From DATKMG01 sp041476565 (lineage in GTDB: Bacteria; Acidobacteriota; Terriglobia; Versatilivoradales; Versatilivoraceae): a stretch of DNA of 24,563 bases. Numbering within the stretch: position 1 is the stretch's first letter; every line of letters starts with the position of its first letter. Location of the stretch: the NCBI GenBank assembly GCA_041476565.1, contig JBGOTQ010000065.1, positions 1 to 24,563 of the forward strand, given 5' to 3'. The notes beneath the pieces were generated by a model, which was given only the letters and a program-made list of their open reading frames with translations, did not search any database and was not told the origin of the DNA. The position numbers were made by a program, and so were the translations under genes. Shown here one piece after another: positions 7,913-16,560 of this stretch.

Positions 7913-9898
7913 ATGAGTTTCATCCTGGCGCTGAGACTTCTGGGATTCTTCATTGGGGCCGTCCTGCAATTCAGCTTGCTGGCCCTTGTCAGGCGTTACC
8001 GCCAGATCCGGAAAGTCGAGAGCGTCTTTCTTTGGCTGACGGCCTGCCTGTTAATCTGGAATTTCTGCAAGTTTCTAGCTCTCCTTATTGAGAGCACCCA
8101 CGGAACCACCCCAATGACCCAGTTCTTCCTAAAGCTGGGTCCTGTCCCTCTTGCCTACTGCGCACTCTGGGTCATTCCATCATTGTTGTTGCACACCCAT
8201 ATCGCCCTGGGAAGGGTCTATCTTCAATGGCGTGTGACCCGGCTGTTTCGGATTGTGGAAGCGGCCGCGTACCTTCCATTGGTGGCCTTACCTTCTCACC
8301 TGGTCGAATTCCTCGGTGACTACCCTTCCGGGTCTCCTTATACCCGTTCGTTTGCCACCTGGTTAGCATTGGCACTGCTCTCCTCTGCAGTCATGGAAGT
8401 ACTCCTGTTGAGACGCAGCCGTAAAACGGAAGAACGGCGGTTGTTTTGGGTCCTGACGACAATTTTTGCGACAACCGCCCTGCTGATCCTGTACGCCTTC
8501 TGGATCGAGGAGTACCAGCCCGAATGGAATACCCCCTTCGAGACGCTCTTAATGTTATCGTCAATCATTCCTTCAGCTATTCTGACCTACACGGTCTTCC
8601 ACTACAGGTTTCTGGACGTTGTCATTGATCGCAGCATTGGATACATGTTCGCGGCGATTCTCTTCCTGATGATCTACTTCGCTGGAGTCGGTTGGGTACG
8701 GGATCTTCTGCACGACGCGATCGAGTTCCCCGGTATCGTTGTGGATGCGGGTATGATCCTGGCCCTGTTTGCTTTTTTTCAACCAGTCCGACACTGGGTT
8801 GACAAGTCAGTGGACACTTTCTATGCAGCTGAAATTGCCAAGTTTCAGAACCTCGCGGTCAGGTTGAACGATGCCTCCCGTACGACAGTGGAAGTAGAAA
8901 AACTGGTCCGATTTATGGAAGACCTACTGCAGCGGGAATTGGCTCTGAGCGGAGTTCGAATTCTCCTTTATGCCTCCGGAGAGGGCGAGGACCCTTCATC
9001 CAAGCCGGAACCCAAGGGGACCGTCAGGGACAAGAATGAAAAAATTCTTTTGCCCAGGGGGAAAGAAATCATTGGAGAGATTCAGGTAGTGGAGGAGTTG
9101 GGTCACCTTTCCTCCGAACAGAGGGCCGGTCTGCAATTTTTGGTCACACAGATCGTTGCGGCCATCGAGAACTGCAAATTGTCGGAGGGAAAGATCCTCC
9201 TAGAGCGAAAGCTTGCCGAAAAGGATATGCTTGCCACGCTGGGTCAAGCAGCGGCCACAGTGGCCCACAATATCAGAAATCCTTTGAGCTCAATAAAGAC
9301 TATCATCCAGTTGATACAGGAAGATAAGGAGTGCAACCATCGTTACGATCGAGACCTTTCCCTGGTCAACAACGAAATCGATCGTTTGACCAATAGTGTC
9401 CGTCAATTGTTGGATTTCTCTAAGCAAACTCCAATTGTCACTGAAGTCACCCTTCAACAGGTATTACAGAAGGTCTACTTGCTTTTCCAGCCTGAGGCCC
9501 AGCGAAGAGGGATCTGCCTTGAATTGCAGCAGGACCCCGTAAGTCTGGTTGTGCTTGGCAACGCCGAGGTGCTGGCCGAGGTTTTCCAGAATTTGTTGGT
9601 TAATGCGCTTGAAATTTCGGCGCCGCAGACTTGCATTCAAATCCGAGCCTTCGCTTATACTGGAAACCATAAGAAATTTGCGGCGGTCCATGTGGAAGAC
9701 CAAGGACCAGGAATACCCGCAAGCCTGCGGGAGAAGGTCTTCAAACCTTTTTTCACAACCAAACAGAAAGGTACCGGACTGGGGCTGGCCATCGTTCAGC
9801 GGCGCGTGATGGACATGGGGGGGCAGGTCAACGTGGTCAGCCCGGTTGCCGAGAGCCGGGGGACGCGATTTGAGTTGATTTTTCCCTTGATTGCTTAG
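7913..9898 (+). CDS. Membrane sensor histidine kinase, NtrB-like
   Basis: A 661-residue kinase. About nine hydrophobic segments fill residues 1-290 with no large periplasmic domain, so the signal is probably sensed in or near the membrane. A GAF-like region follows (about 305-435). HisKA has the phospho-acceptor H452 in TVAHNIRNPLSSIKTI. The ATPase domain shows the N box FQNLLVNALE, G1 VEDQGPGIP, F box FKPFFTTK and G2 GTGLGLAIVQRRV. GGAG at 7903-7906 lies six bases before the ATG. The kinase is transcribed with the NtrC-like regulator 59 bases downstream, its evident partner. The N-terminal half resembles polytopic kinases such as those of exosortase-associated systems, but I cannot name a ligand. 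Confidence 0.93.
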   Translation: MSFILALRLLGFFIGAVLQFSLLALVRRYRQIRKVESVFLWLTACLLIWNFCKFLALLIESTHGTTPMTQFFLKLGPVPLAYCALWVIPSLLLHTHIALGRVYLQWRVTRLFRIVEAAAYLPLVALPSHLVEFLGDYPSGSPYTRSFATWLALALLSSAVMEVLLLRRSRKTEERRLFWVLTTIFATTALLILYAFWIEEYQPEWNTPFETLLMLSSIIPSAILTYTVFHYRFLDVVIDRSIGYMFAAILFLMIYFAGVGWVRDLLHDAIEFPGIVVDAGMILALFAFFQPVRHWVDKSVDTFYAAEIAKFQNLAVRLNDASRTTVEVEKLVRFMEDLLQRELALSGVRILLYASGEGEDPSSKPEPKGTVRDKNEKILLPRGKEIIGEIQVVEELGHLSSEQRAGLQFLVTQIVAAIENCKLSEGKILLERKLAEKDMLATLGQAAATVAHNIRNPLSSIKTIIQLIQEDKECNHRYDRDLSLVNNEIDRLTNSVRQLLDFSKQTPIVTEVTLQQVLQKVYLLFQPEAQRRGICLELQQDPVSLVVLGNAEVLAEVFQNLLVNALEISAPQTCIQIRAFAYTGNHKKFAAVHVEDQGPGIPASLREKVFKPFFTTKQKGTGLGLAIVQRRVMDMGGQVNVVSPVAESRGTRFELIFPLIA

Positions 9899-9957
9899 TC
9901 CGGATTGCCGCGATAGCGGAACTGAATGCAAATTGGAAGTAACTCGGAGATGGACTC

Positions 9958-11343
9958 ATGATGCACCGGATACTCATCGTGGATGATGAAGAAGCAGCTC
10001 GTCACGGCATAAGACGGGCCCTAGAGAGCGAACAGGTAGAAATCCTGGAAGCTGAGACCGCGGATGCTGCTCGCAAGGCCATCCAAACTTACCATCCTGA
10101 CGTCATGCTCACTGACATTAACATGCCGGACGAAGATGGCATAAGCCTTCTCCGGAGCCTACCCCCACATCAACACAGGCCCCTGGCGGTTATGCTCACT
10201 GCATATGGCACTGCCAAGGTCGCCGTGGAAGCCATGAAAGCTGGGGCCTATGACTACATCACCAAACCATTTGAGATTGAAGATTTGCGGATGGTGGTCA
10301 ACCGGGCTGTTGAGAAGGTCAGCCTCGAGCAAGAAAACCGGGAACTGCGCAAACAGATCCAGACGGAAGGACATTTTGGAGGTTTGATTGGGAAGGGCGA
10401 TTCCATGCAGCGGGTGTTTGAGATTGCTGAGCAGGTGGCCGTTACCGATGTGACGGTTCTGCTCCAGGGAGAGAGCGGCACTGGCAAGGAATTGCTGGCG
10501 CGGGCCATCCATGAGCACAGCTCTCGCAAGAAAGGTCCATTTGTGCCGGTGAATTGTGCCGCCCTTCCGGAAACCTTGATCGAGAGTGAGCTTTTCGGAC
10601 ACGAAAAGGGAGCTTTTACAGGAGCCGGTGAACAGCGCAAGGGCAAGTTCGAGCAGGCCAACGGAGGCACCATTTTTCTGGATGAGATCGGAGACATGAA
10701 TCCGCTGACCCAGGCCAAGGTTCTACGAGTACTGGAAGGTAAAATGATTGAGCGACTGGGCGGTGGCGCCTCAATCCCAATCAATGTGAGAATTATCAGC
10801 GCGACCCACCGGAATCTCTCGATGGAAACCGGTGCGGGTCGGTTCCGCGACGATTTGTTCTACCGCTTGAAAGTGGTGTCGATTGACATCCCACCGCTGA
10901 GAAAACGGAAAGAAGACCTTCCAGTCCTGATCCAAAGCTTCCTCGACATGTTCTGCCTGCGGCATAAGAGACAAGCCTCCCTTGCCCCCGAAGCGATCCA
11001 TAGTCTGGTCAACTATCCCTGGCCGGGGAACGTCCGCGAGCTCAGAAACGTCATCGAGGGGTGCGTCGTTTTGAACCGGTCCGGTTTGATTCGGACCTCG
11101 GAATTGCCTCCGGAAATCACTCAGCCACCAGCGGCTGCGGGCACTCGTTCGCCTGGAGACTCCCAAGATTCCCTCTTTTTCGAGCTCCCTTTCAGGGAGG
11201 CAAAAAGAGAATTCGAGACCTGCTACCTGCGAAGACGGCTAATCGAGAACCAGGGGAATGTCAGCCGGACGGCGGCTCAGATCGGGCTCCACCGGCAAAG
11301 CCTCCAACAGAAGCTGAAAGAACTGGGACTCCAGCGGGAATGA
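9958..11343 (+). CDS. NtrC-family sigma-54-dependent response regulator
   Basis: A 461-residue activator with three domains. The receiver domain has D9/D10, phospho-acceptor D53 (LTDINMP) and the KPF switch. The AAA+ domain has Walker A GESGTGKE (171-178), the sigma-54 contact loop GAFTGA (218-223), Walker B GGTIFLDEIGD and the arginine-bearing FRDDLFYRL. The C-terminal Fis-type helix-turn-helix includes GNVSRTAAQIGLHRQSLQQKL. When phosphorylated it would use ATP to open sigma-54 promoters. A GGAG (9946-9949) precedes the double ATG at 9958/9961; either could start. It is partnered with the upstream kinase. I found no clear -24/-12 sigma-54 promoter in the window, so its targets may lie elsewhere. 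Confidence 0.95.
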   Translation: MMHRILIVDDEEAARHGIRRALESEQVEILEAETADAARKAIQTYHPDVMLTDINMPDEDGISLLRSLPPHQHRPLAVMLTAYGTAKVAVEAMKAGAYDYITKPFEIEDLRMVVNRAVEKVSLEQENRELRKQIQTEGHFGGLIGKGDSMQRVFEIAEQVAVTDVTVLLQGESGTGKELLARAIHEHSSRKKGPFVPVNCAALPETLIESELFGHEKGAFTGAGEQRKGKFEQANGGTIFLDEIGDMNPLTQAKVLRVLEGKMIERLGGGASIPINVRIISATHRNLSMETGAGRFRDDLFYRLKVVSIDIPPLRKRKEDLPVLIQSFLDMFCLRHKRQASLAPEAIHSLVNYPWPGNVRELRNVIEGCVVLNRSGLIRTSELPPEITQPPAAAGTRSPGDSQDSLFFELPFREAKREFETCYLRRRLIENQGNVSRTAAQIGLHRQSLQQKLKELGLQRE

Positions 11344-11466
11344 AAGAAGTGTGAAGGGAAACACTCGCCGGGAGATGTTCCTGCGTGAAGGACTGCCGCA
11401 TGGCAGCCTACGGCGAACTGAAGTGTCATTACCCGGGCTCTTTGGAGTCGTCAAAAGAGATTCTTT

Positions 11467-12714
11467 GTGTTCTCCGCCAAACGCTGCTCAAGAAGGCTTC
11501 CTCGTTCTGCGTCTCGCTGCCAGATCCTGACACGAGATCCCAGCGCGACGCCGAGCCGAGCCAATTCCACTGAGAGGACTCTTCTCCTGCTGGGGCTTGT
11601 GCTGGTGCTGCCCTTTTGTGTGCTCTGGCCAGGATATTCGCAAAGCCGTTTTGAAATTACTCCGGATGTTGACCGCCTTATCCGAAGCGGACAATCGGCC
11701 ATGTATAACTGCAATTACGAAGGCGCGGACCAAAGGTTCGACCAACTGGTACGCAATTTCCCTGACAACCCTGCAGGTTACATGTACAAAGCAGAGGTCA
11801 TCTGGTGGAAGTCCCTGAGCGACCCCACCAATAATGCCTTAGAGAGTCAATTTCATCGATACACCAATGAGGCGGTTCGGACCGGGGAAGCCCTCATCAA
11901 CAGGGATCCCAAGGACTTCTATGCGTGGTACTTCTTGGCCAGCACCTATGGTAACAAGACGCGTTTTTATGTGACGGTCACTAAGAGCTACCTGGGCGCA
12001 ATGCAGGCCGGAATGAAGGGGCGCTTCTACAACGAGAAATCGCTGGCTCTGAAACCAGACTGTGTGGATTGCTTGATTGGGACAGGTTCCTTCAACTACT
12101 TTTCCGGAGCCCTGCCGGCAGTCATCAAACCATTTGCGTGGATGCTCGGGGCCCGAGGAGACCGGGAAGAGGGATTGAAAGAGTTGGAAACGGCGGCAGT
12201 AAAGGGAGAGTTCGGCCAAACCGAGGCTAAAACGGTGCTACTGGGCGTTTACTACAATGAACACCGTGTTGATGACTACCGGACTCTCATTACGAAACTC
12301 ATCGAGGAATATCCGACCAACCATGTCTTTTACATGTGGCTAGCCAACCACTACATTTCAGACCGCCAGTACGACCGGGGGATCCGATTTTTCTCCAATC
12401 TACTGGAAAGCCGGGGAGATGCGGGAGCGCGCCCCACCAGAAAGTATGCCAATTATGAAAAAGGTCGACTGGAATTGCAGAAAAACGATCTGGACAAGGC
12501 CATCGCCAGTTTGACCCGAGCGATAGAATTGGGGGAGGAAGACAAGAACCTCCTGGCACGGGCCCACTTGATACGCGGCTTTGCCTTGGATTTGAAAGGA
12601 GAGCGCAATTCAGCCCTTCGGGAGTACCGGTCTGTTCTCTCCTTTCCTAATGTGGACGAGACGCAAAGGCAAGCGATGCGCTTTTCGAAGACCCCCTACC
12701 AGGGCCGACCGTAG
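11467..12714 (+). CDS. Secreted TPR-repeat protein of unknown function
   Basis: A 415-residue protein from GTG 11467; the true start is uncertain because the first 37 residues are basic and unlike a protein fold. A hydrophobic leader (TLLLLGLVLVLPFCVLWPG, about 38-56) ends in YSQSRFEI, a plausible signal peptidase site, so export is likely. The rest is helical with tetratricopeptide-like units: YNCNYEGADQRFDQLVRNFPDNPAGYMYKA (about 77-106), RDPKDFYAWYFLASTYG and, near the C-terminus, LELQKNDLDKAIASLTRAIELGEEDKNLLARAHLIRGFALDLKGERNSALREYR. Such proteins serve as protein-interaction scaffolds. It lies 123 bases after the response regulator and may share its transcript. No enzymatic motif was seen. 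Confidence 0.85.
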   Translation: MFSAKRCSRRLPRSASRCQILTRDPSATPSRANSTERTLLLLGLVLVLPFCVLWPGYSQSRFEITPDVDRLIRSGQSAMYNCNYEGADQRFDQLVRNFPDNPAGYMYKAEVIWWKSLSDPTNNALESQFHRYTNEAVRTGEALINRDPKDFYAWYFLASTYGNKTRFYVTVTKSYLGAMQAGMKGRFYNEKSLALKPDCVDCLIGTGSFNYFSGALPAVIKPFAWMLGARGDREEGLKELETAAVKGEFGQTEAKTVLLGVYYNEHRVDDYRTLITKLIEEYPTNHVFYMWLANHYISDRQYDRGIRFFSNLLESRGDAGARPTRKYANYEKGRLELQKNDLDKAIASLTRAIELGEEDKNLLARAHLIRGFALDLKGERNSALREYRSVLSFPNVDETQRQAMRFSKTPYQGRP

Positions 12715-12746
12715 TATTGTGCGTCGACCGTCAGAATGGAATGGTT

Positions 12747-13472
12747 TCACCGCGAAGACGGGTACTGCCACAGCACATGTCCCACAAAGAAGGGCCCCAT
12801 CGATTGGATAAACTCTGACGTTTGCCGGGTTTTCCGCATGGATTGCACAATGTGCGAGAGGGGATAAATATCCTTGCCGACCAGGCCGATCACAAAATCG
12901 TTGTCCCGGGAATCAAGCCCGTAACAGGCCAGCCGGATATCATGCCCCAGATCCGCTTCCCCGTAAGCTCTTCCAATTACCGCATGCTCTCTCAGGATGG
13001 CCCCTTGCTCCTGCGGCTGAAGCCTGGCAAAGGCCCCGGTCCTGCGGAGTGGATACCAGATGGCCCAGGGCCATTCCGGATTGCACACTGTTCTCCTGGG
13101 TTTGCGCAGCAGCCAGTCCTCCAGGTCCTGTTCGTAGCCGCCAGCATAGGAGCGGCCCAACATGGTGAATTCCGGTTTCGGCTGGCACTCCCGAAATGGG
13201 CCACTGGTAAGAAGCGTTTTCAGCCGAGTCACAAATACGGCTGGATCTTCACTCATCGAGAGAACCCCGATGCCTCGAGGATCATTGACATCCTGATAAA
13301 GAACACACTCCAGACCACTCTGTTTCACTGGCTCCACTAGACCATCAGAGTTGAGACAGCCGCCATAAACCTGCAATTGCATAAACAGCCGCTTGCTGAG
13401 CGTCTGTCGCGTGCCCTCGTGGGAAACACTTCGCTCCTGTAATTCAGTATGCAAATCGTTGATCTGGTCCAT
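12747..13472 (-). CDS. Chlorite dismutase family heme protein (Cld/HemQ-like)
   Basis: A 241-residue member of the chlorite dismutase/HemQ superfamily. The N-terminal ferredoxin-like half has RLFMQLQVYGGC and DVNDPRGIGVLSMSEDPAVFV. The C-terminal half has PEWPWAIWYPLRRTGAFARL, EHAVIGRAYGEADLGHDIRLACYGLDSRDNDFVIGL, then SMRKTRQTSEFIQSMGPFFVG, which parallels the HemQ segment ending in GPFxVG. Members either decompose chlorite to chloride and oxygen or oxidatively decarboxylate coproheme. Which one applies here cannot be decided from the sequence, and many such proteins are uncharacterised. It is the last gene of the leftward run behind the Ccm cluster and cupredoxin, and is convergent with the TPR gene (32 bases apart). 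No signal peptide is visible, so it is probably cytoplasmic. Confidence 0.88.
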   Translation of the reverse strand: MDQINDLHTELQERSVSHEGTRQTLSKRLFMQLQVYGGCLNSDGLVEPVKQSGLECVLYQDVNDPRGIGVLSMSEDPAVFVTRLKTLLTSGPFRECQPKPEFTMLGRSYAGGYEQDLEDWLLRKPRRTVCNPEWPWAIWYPLRRTGAFARLQPQEQGAILREHAVIGRAYGEADLGHDIRLACYGLDSRDNDFVIGLVGKDIYPLSHIVQSMRKTRQTSEFIQSMGPFFVGHVLWQYPSSR

Positions 13473-13506
13473 GAGATGTTGTCTTTAAGATTGTTCCTTT
13501 CTCGTC

Positions 13507-13923
13507 CTACTTTACTACCAATTTGCCGTGCAGCATCCCCATCCCACACACAAAAGGGAATTCGCCCTCTCTGTCCGGCATCACTTCAAAAGCTGTCTCT
13601 CTATAGGACTCCAACTTCTGCTTGATCCTAAAATCTTGCAGAATGACATATTCCGTGCACGAGAGGTTATCATTGCGGCGGAAGACCATCCGCAGAGGCT
13701 TCCCTTTCACAACCAACACCTGGGAAGGGATGTATTCTCCTTTGATGTCGATTCTGATTTCCTGAATCGTCCCCTTTTCGGTTGCTGCCGCAGTCGCGAC
13801 TGTGCTAGTCGGGCCTTTCCCTGAGCAAGCACTAGTAACCATCATTATAATCCAGATCAAACCCAGTTTGCTGGAGGTGCGGACTTTCAACATCGAACCT
13901 CGTTTGAGGTCTTGTTTGCCCAT
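13507..13923 (-). CDS. Cupredoxin-like lipoprotein
   Basis: About 138 residues from the ATG at the complement of 13921-13923, which has AGGGG five bases upstream. A second ATG ten codons in (13893, with GAGG) is possible, and the frame is open back to 14025. A hydrophobic leader (LGLIWIIMMVTSAC) ends in a lipobox-like TSAC, so it is probably a membrane-anchored lipoprotein facing the periplasm. A low-complexity linker (STVATAAATEKG) precedes a cupredoxin-type beta domain ending FPFVCGMGMLHGKLVV; the Cys, Met and His there are likely copper ligands, as in Cupredoxin_1 domains. It may carry copper or electrons in the periplasm. It follows ccmD on the same strand. Confidence 0.82.
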   Translation of the reverse strand: MGKQDLKRGSMLKVRTSSKLGLIWIIMMVTSACSGKGPTSTVATAAATEKGTIQEIRIDIKGEYIPSQVLVVKGKPLRMVFRRNDNLSCTEYVILQDFRIKQKLESYRETAFEVMPDREGEFPFVCGMGMLHGKLVVK

Positions 13924-14126
13924 GCCATCCCCTGGATTGAGTCTTCTAGGAGAAACCAGGTCTTGCCAGCCACACAGGCCGCATTTCTTTCGGAAGGTCA
14001 AGGCGTTTATTAGCCAACTGCCCATGCATTACAGGATCTACTAGCCGTAATTACCCTTGTCATTTTCAACTGCGGCGAAGAATCCAGAAGGAGCAAAGAC
14101 AATGTCTGCCGTTAATCCCCCTGTCG

Positions 14127-14267
14127 TTAACCCCTGTTGGGCCTGTCCAGCCTCTGTTGCATTTGGTCGATCTCGCCCCTGAGCGCATGAATGCGACGGG
14201 CAAGGCTGAACACATAACCAAAGAGAACCACCCAAATTATTGTATAGGCTGCAAACAAATAACTCAT
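14127..14267 (-). CDS. ccmD: Cytochrome c maturation small protein CcmD
   Basis: A 46-residue protein starting at the complement of 14265-14267, with GGGAG about six bases upstream. It has one membrane helix (MSYLFAAYTIIWVVLFGYVFSLARR) followed by a basic/helical tail with a short coiled-coil pattern (IHALRGEIDQMQQRLD). This is the size and shape of CcmD, which helps release holo-CcmE from the CcmABC heme transporter. It lies 49 bases after ccmC. A longer reading of the frame to 14435 overlaps ccmC and has no merit. The stop lies in an imperfect direct repeat, CAGGGGTTAACGA then CAGGGGGATTAACGG. Confidence 0.85.
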   Translation of the reverse strand: MSYLFAAYTIIWVVLFGYVFSLARRIHALRGEIDQMQQRLDRPNRG

Positions 14268-14316
14268 CAATACTCCCTCACCGTGGTTCTGAATAGCTTC
14301 GGAAAGTCTGAAACCG

Positions 14317-15027
14317 TCAGGACATAGACTGAAACCGTCGATGCAAGGCTTCTTCACTGTCTTGAAGTTCTTCAATGCTACAACGGAGACGCCAGAGATA
14401 AAAGTAGAGAGAAGTGAACGCCACCAAGCTGACAAACAGAGCCACCCGCATGGCCGGATCGAGGCCCGAATTCTCTCCGCCGGCTATGACCGGCTGAGGG
14501 TGCTGAGTTCGCCACCACCGGTTGGCCATGTAAACGATCGGAACGTCCATGGCTCCCAAAATTCCGAAAACTGCAGACAGCCTGGCCCGCTGCTCGGGCG
14601 ATTCCACCAGGCGGCGCAGCATCAAATATCCCATGTAGATGAGCCAAAGCACGAAGAAGGAGGTCAGGCGGGCATCCCAGGTCCACCAGATTCCCCATAC
14701 AGGTTTTGCCCAGATGGGACCGGTGATTAAAACTAAGCTGCAAAATATCGCTCCGACCTCGGCGGCTGCCGCTGCACGGATGTCCCAGTTACGACTTCCT
14801 TTAAGCAGCGAGAGGATGCTGAACAGAAGGACGAGAAAAATACCGAGAAAGCTTGTCCAGGCTGAGGAGACGTGAAAATAGAAAATGCGCTGGACCTCGC
14901 CCATGGTCATTTCTGTAGAGGCGTAAATGAACGCGGCATAGAGGGCAGCCAGCACGAGCACCAATGTGCACAGCGCATGTGAGACAGAAGGTTTCATGTC
15001 TTGACTTCTTGACACGGGTTCTGACAT
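14317..15027 (-). CDS. ccmC: Heme exporter/handling protein CcmC
   Basis: About 236 residues from the ATG at the complement of 15025-15027, which has GGAGG ten bases upstream; an upstream start at 15066 without that support would add 13 residues. It has six membrane helices and the WWD heme-handling motif WGIWWTWDARLTSFFVLW, with flanking histidines (FYFHVSS and TQHPQ) as likely axial ligands. CcmC presents heme to CcmE in the periplasm and forms a complex with CcmA, CcmB and CcmD. The segment after MDVPIVYMANRWWRTQHP is typical. It lies 59 bases after ccmB in the Ccm operon. Confidence 0.95.
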   Translation of the reverse strand: MSEPVSRSQDMKPSVSHALCTLVLVLAALYAAFIYASTEMTMGEVQRIFYFHVSSAWTSFLGIFLVLLFSILSLLKGSRNWDIRAAAAAEVGAIFCSLVLITGPIWAKPVWGIWWTWDARLTSFFVLWLIYMGYLMLRRLVESPEQRARLSAVFGILGAMDVPIVYMANRWWRTQHPQPVIAGGENSGLDPAMRVALFVSLVAFTSLYFYLWRLRCSIEELQDSEEALHRRFQSMS

Positions 15028-15086
15028 ACGGGTCCCACCTCCACTAGGCTGAAAAGTCCCCCACAAACCAAACTCCTCAGTTTACT

Positions 15087-15767
15087 CTACTCCTCCAGCA
15101 CATAATCAAACAACAGCAGCGGCAGAGTGATAAAGATAATGTTGTACACCACTAGAAACTTCAACCAGAAGCCCAGTGCTTCACCTGGGGGATCGGTTAA
15201 CGCCGCAGCAGTCGATTCTACTGCACCTAAAATGGCAGGCAGCGCGACCGGCAGGAAAAGGATCGGAAGCATAACATCACTCATGCGCGTGTTCATGGAA
15301 ACGGCTGCCAGGATGGTTCCCGCTGAGGCGAACCCGAGTGTCCCCAGAAAGGTGATCAACGCCACCCAGCCCAGTCTGGGAACCAGGTTCACGTTGAAAA
15401 AAATGGAAAAACAAAACAAGATGACGGTTTCCGCCATCAGCATGAAGAGGAGGTTAGCGAGCATCTTGCCTATGAAAATAGCACCCCAATTGACGGGCGC
15501 CAGCATAAGGCTTTGCAGATTGTCGTTCTCCTTCTCGCCCGCAAAAGTGCGGTTCATCCCCAACATACCAGCAAATATGAAGGTCACCCACAACAAGCCA
15601 GGACCATATTTCTCTGTTTCCAGACTGTCCGGTTCAAAGGCAAAATGGAACATCAAGATGACTAGCAGCCCAAACAAGAGCATAGAAGTTATGGCATCTT
15701 TGGTTCGGAACTCCGTGAGGATGTCCTTCCACAGGATGGCCCCTACCTGATTAAGAAAATGCACCAC
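15087..15767 (-). CDS. ccmB: Heme exporter permease CcmB
   Basis: A 226-residue, six-helix ABC-2-type permease. FLNQVGAILWKDILTEFRTKDAITSMLLFGLLVIL, GPGLLWVTFIFAGMLGMNRTFAGEKENDNLQSLMLAPVNWGAIFIGK and MLPILFLPVALPAILGAVEST are characteristic of CcmB. It pairs with CcmA to form the ATPase that drives release of heme-loaded CcmE from CcmC. The start overlaps the end of ccmA by 17 bases, implying coupled translation. The length matches the family and no defect was seen. Confidence 0.95.
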   Translation of the reverse strand: MVHFLNQVGAILWKDILTEFRTKDAITSMLLFGLLVILMFHFAFEPDSLETEKYGPGLLWVTFIFAGMLGMNRTFAGEKENDNLQSLMLAPVNWGAIFIGKMLANLLFMLMAETVILFCFSIFFNVNLVPRLGWVALITFLGTLGFASAGTILAAVSMNTRMSDVMLPILFLPVALPAILGAVESTAAALTDPPGEALGFWLKFLVVYNIIFITLPLLLFDYVLEE

Positions 15768-16560
15768 GCCTCTCTCTCAGGAACTGCTTGTATCGTTCCC
15801 GAATCTTTCCAGGGTCCCCCGAAAGTTCCTCCGCGATTGTGCCCTTCTCCAACAGTGCCCAACGGTTTACGAACGCCAGTCCCTGCTCCAAATCATGGGT
15901 AGCCATGAGTATTGTCTTGCCGCGGCCAATGAATTCTCTCATCCAGGTGCTCAAGAGCGCGGAAGCTTCCAGATCTAACCCGGAGAAGGGCTCATCCATC
16001 AGCAAAATCTCCGGACCGTGCAAGGTAGCACGAGCGATTGAAAGTCTCTGCTGCATTCCCCGGGAGAACCCCCTAACGCGCCGGTCGGCGCTTTCATCGA
16101 GTCCCACCCAGCGGAGAGTCTCCTCGATTCGCTCTTCCAGTTTCTCCATTTGATACATCCGCCCAAAGAATCTCAAGTTCTCCCGGGCAGTCAGATTGGA
16201 GTAGAGATAGCTGCTATGCGCGACGAATCCCAACTGGACGCGGACCTGATCGGTATGCCGGCTAATGTCAATTTCCCGAACCAGGATTCGACCTGAGCTG
16301 GGCTTAGCCAGCCTGGCAATCACCCGCAGCAGGGTAGACTTTCCTGCCCCATTTCTCCCAAGCAAGACCAGGAAGTCCCCCGGCCAAACAACCAGGTTTA
16401 TTCCCTGCAGGGCCCTCGTATTCCCAAACCACTTTTCTATGCCCTCCAGGCGGATCACGGGGGTTGTTGGCGCTGGAGCGTGACTTGGAGTCATTGAGCC
16501 GTTGCTTCCCGACTCGTCCTCTGCGGCTGCCTCCCACACGGGTTTGGGTTCATTTTGCAT
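15751..16560 (-). CDS. ccmA: Heme exporter ATP-binding protein CcmA
   Basis: A 269-residue ABC ATPase. It has Walker A GRNGAGKST, Q-loop region LGFVAHSSYLYSNLTARENLRFF, signature GFSRGMQQRLSIARA, Walker B ILLMDEPFSGLD and H-loop MATHD. LLRVIARLAKPSSGRILV is typical of CcmA-like exporters. It powers the CcmABCD complex. Residues 1-33 (acidic, then proline-rich) form an N-terminal extension before the ABC core, so an internal ATG at 16494 could be the real start. The first ATG overlaps the end of the unknown membrane protein gene by 11 bases. Confidence 0.93.
   Translation of the reverse strand: MQNEPKPVWEAAAEDESGSNGSMTPSHAPAPTTPVIRLEGIEKWFGNTRALQGINLVVWPGDFLVLLGRNGAGKSTLLRVIARLAKPSSGRILVREIDISRHTDQVRVQLGFVAHSSYLYSNLTARENLRFFGRMYQMEKLEERIEETLRWVGLDESADRRVRGFSRGMQQRLSIARATLHGPEILLMDEPFSGLDLEASALLSTWMREFIGRGKTILMATHDLEQGLAFVNRWALLEKGTIAEELSGDPGKIRERYKQFLRERRGAFS

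Noticed and set aside
9464..9931. 155-codon minus-strand frame opposite the kinase ATPase domain
   Set aside because: Lies across the N, G1 and G2 boxes of the kinase; composition is that of a reverse-strand shadow.
12822..13340. 172-codon plus-strand frame opposite the Cld-family gene
   Set aside because: Shadow of a clear superfamily member; no independent support.
15127..15750. 207-codon open frame on the plus strand opposite ccmB
   Set aside because: Its translation has no recognisable domain and it is the shadow of a well-conserved gene.
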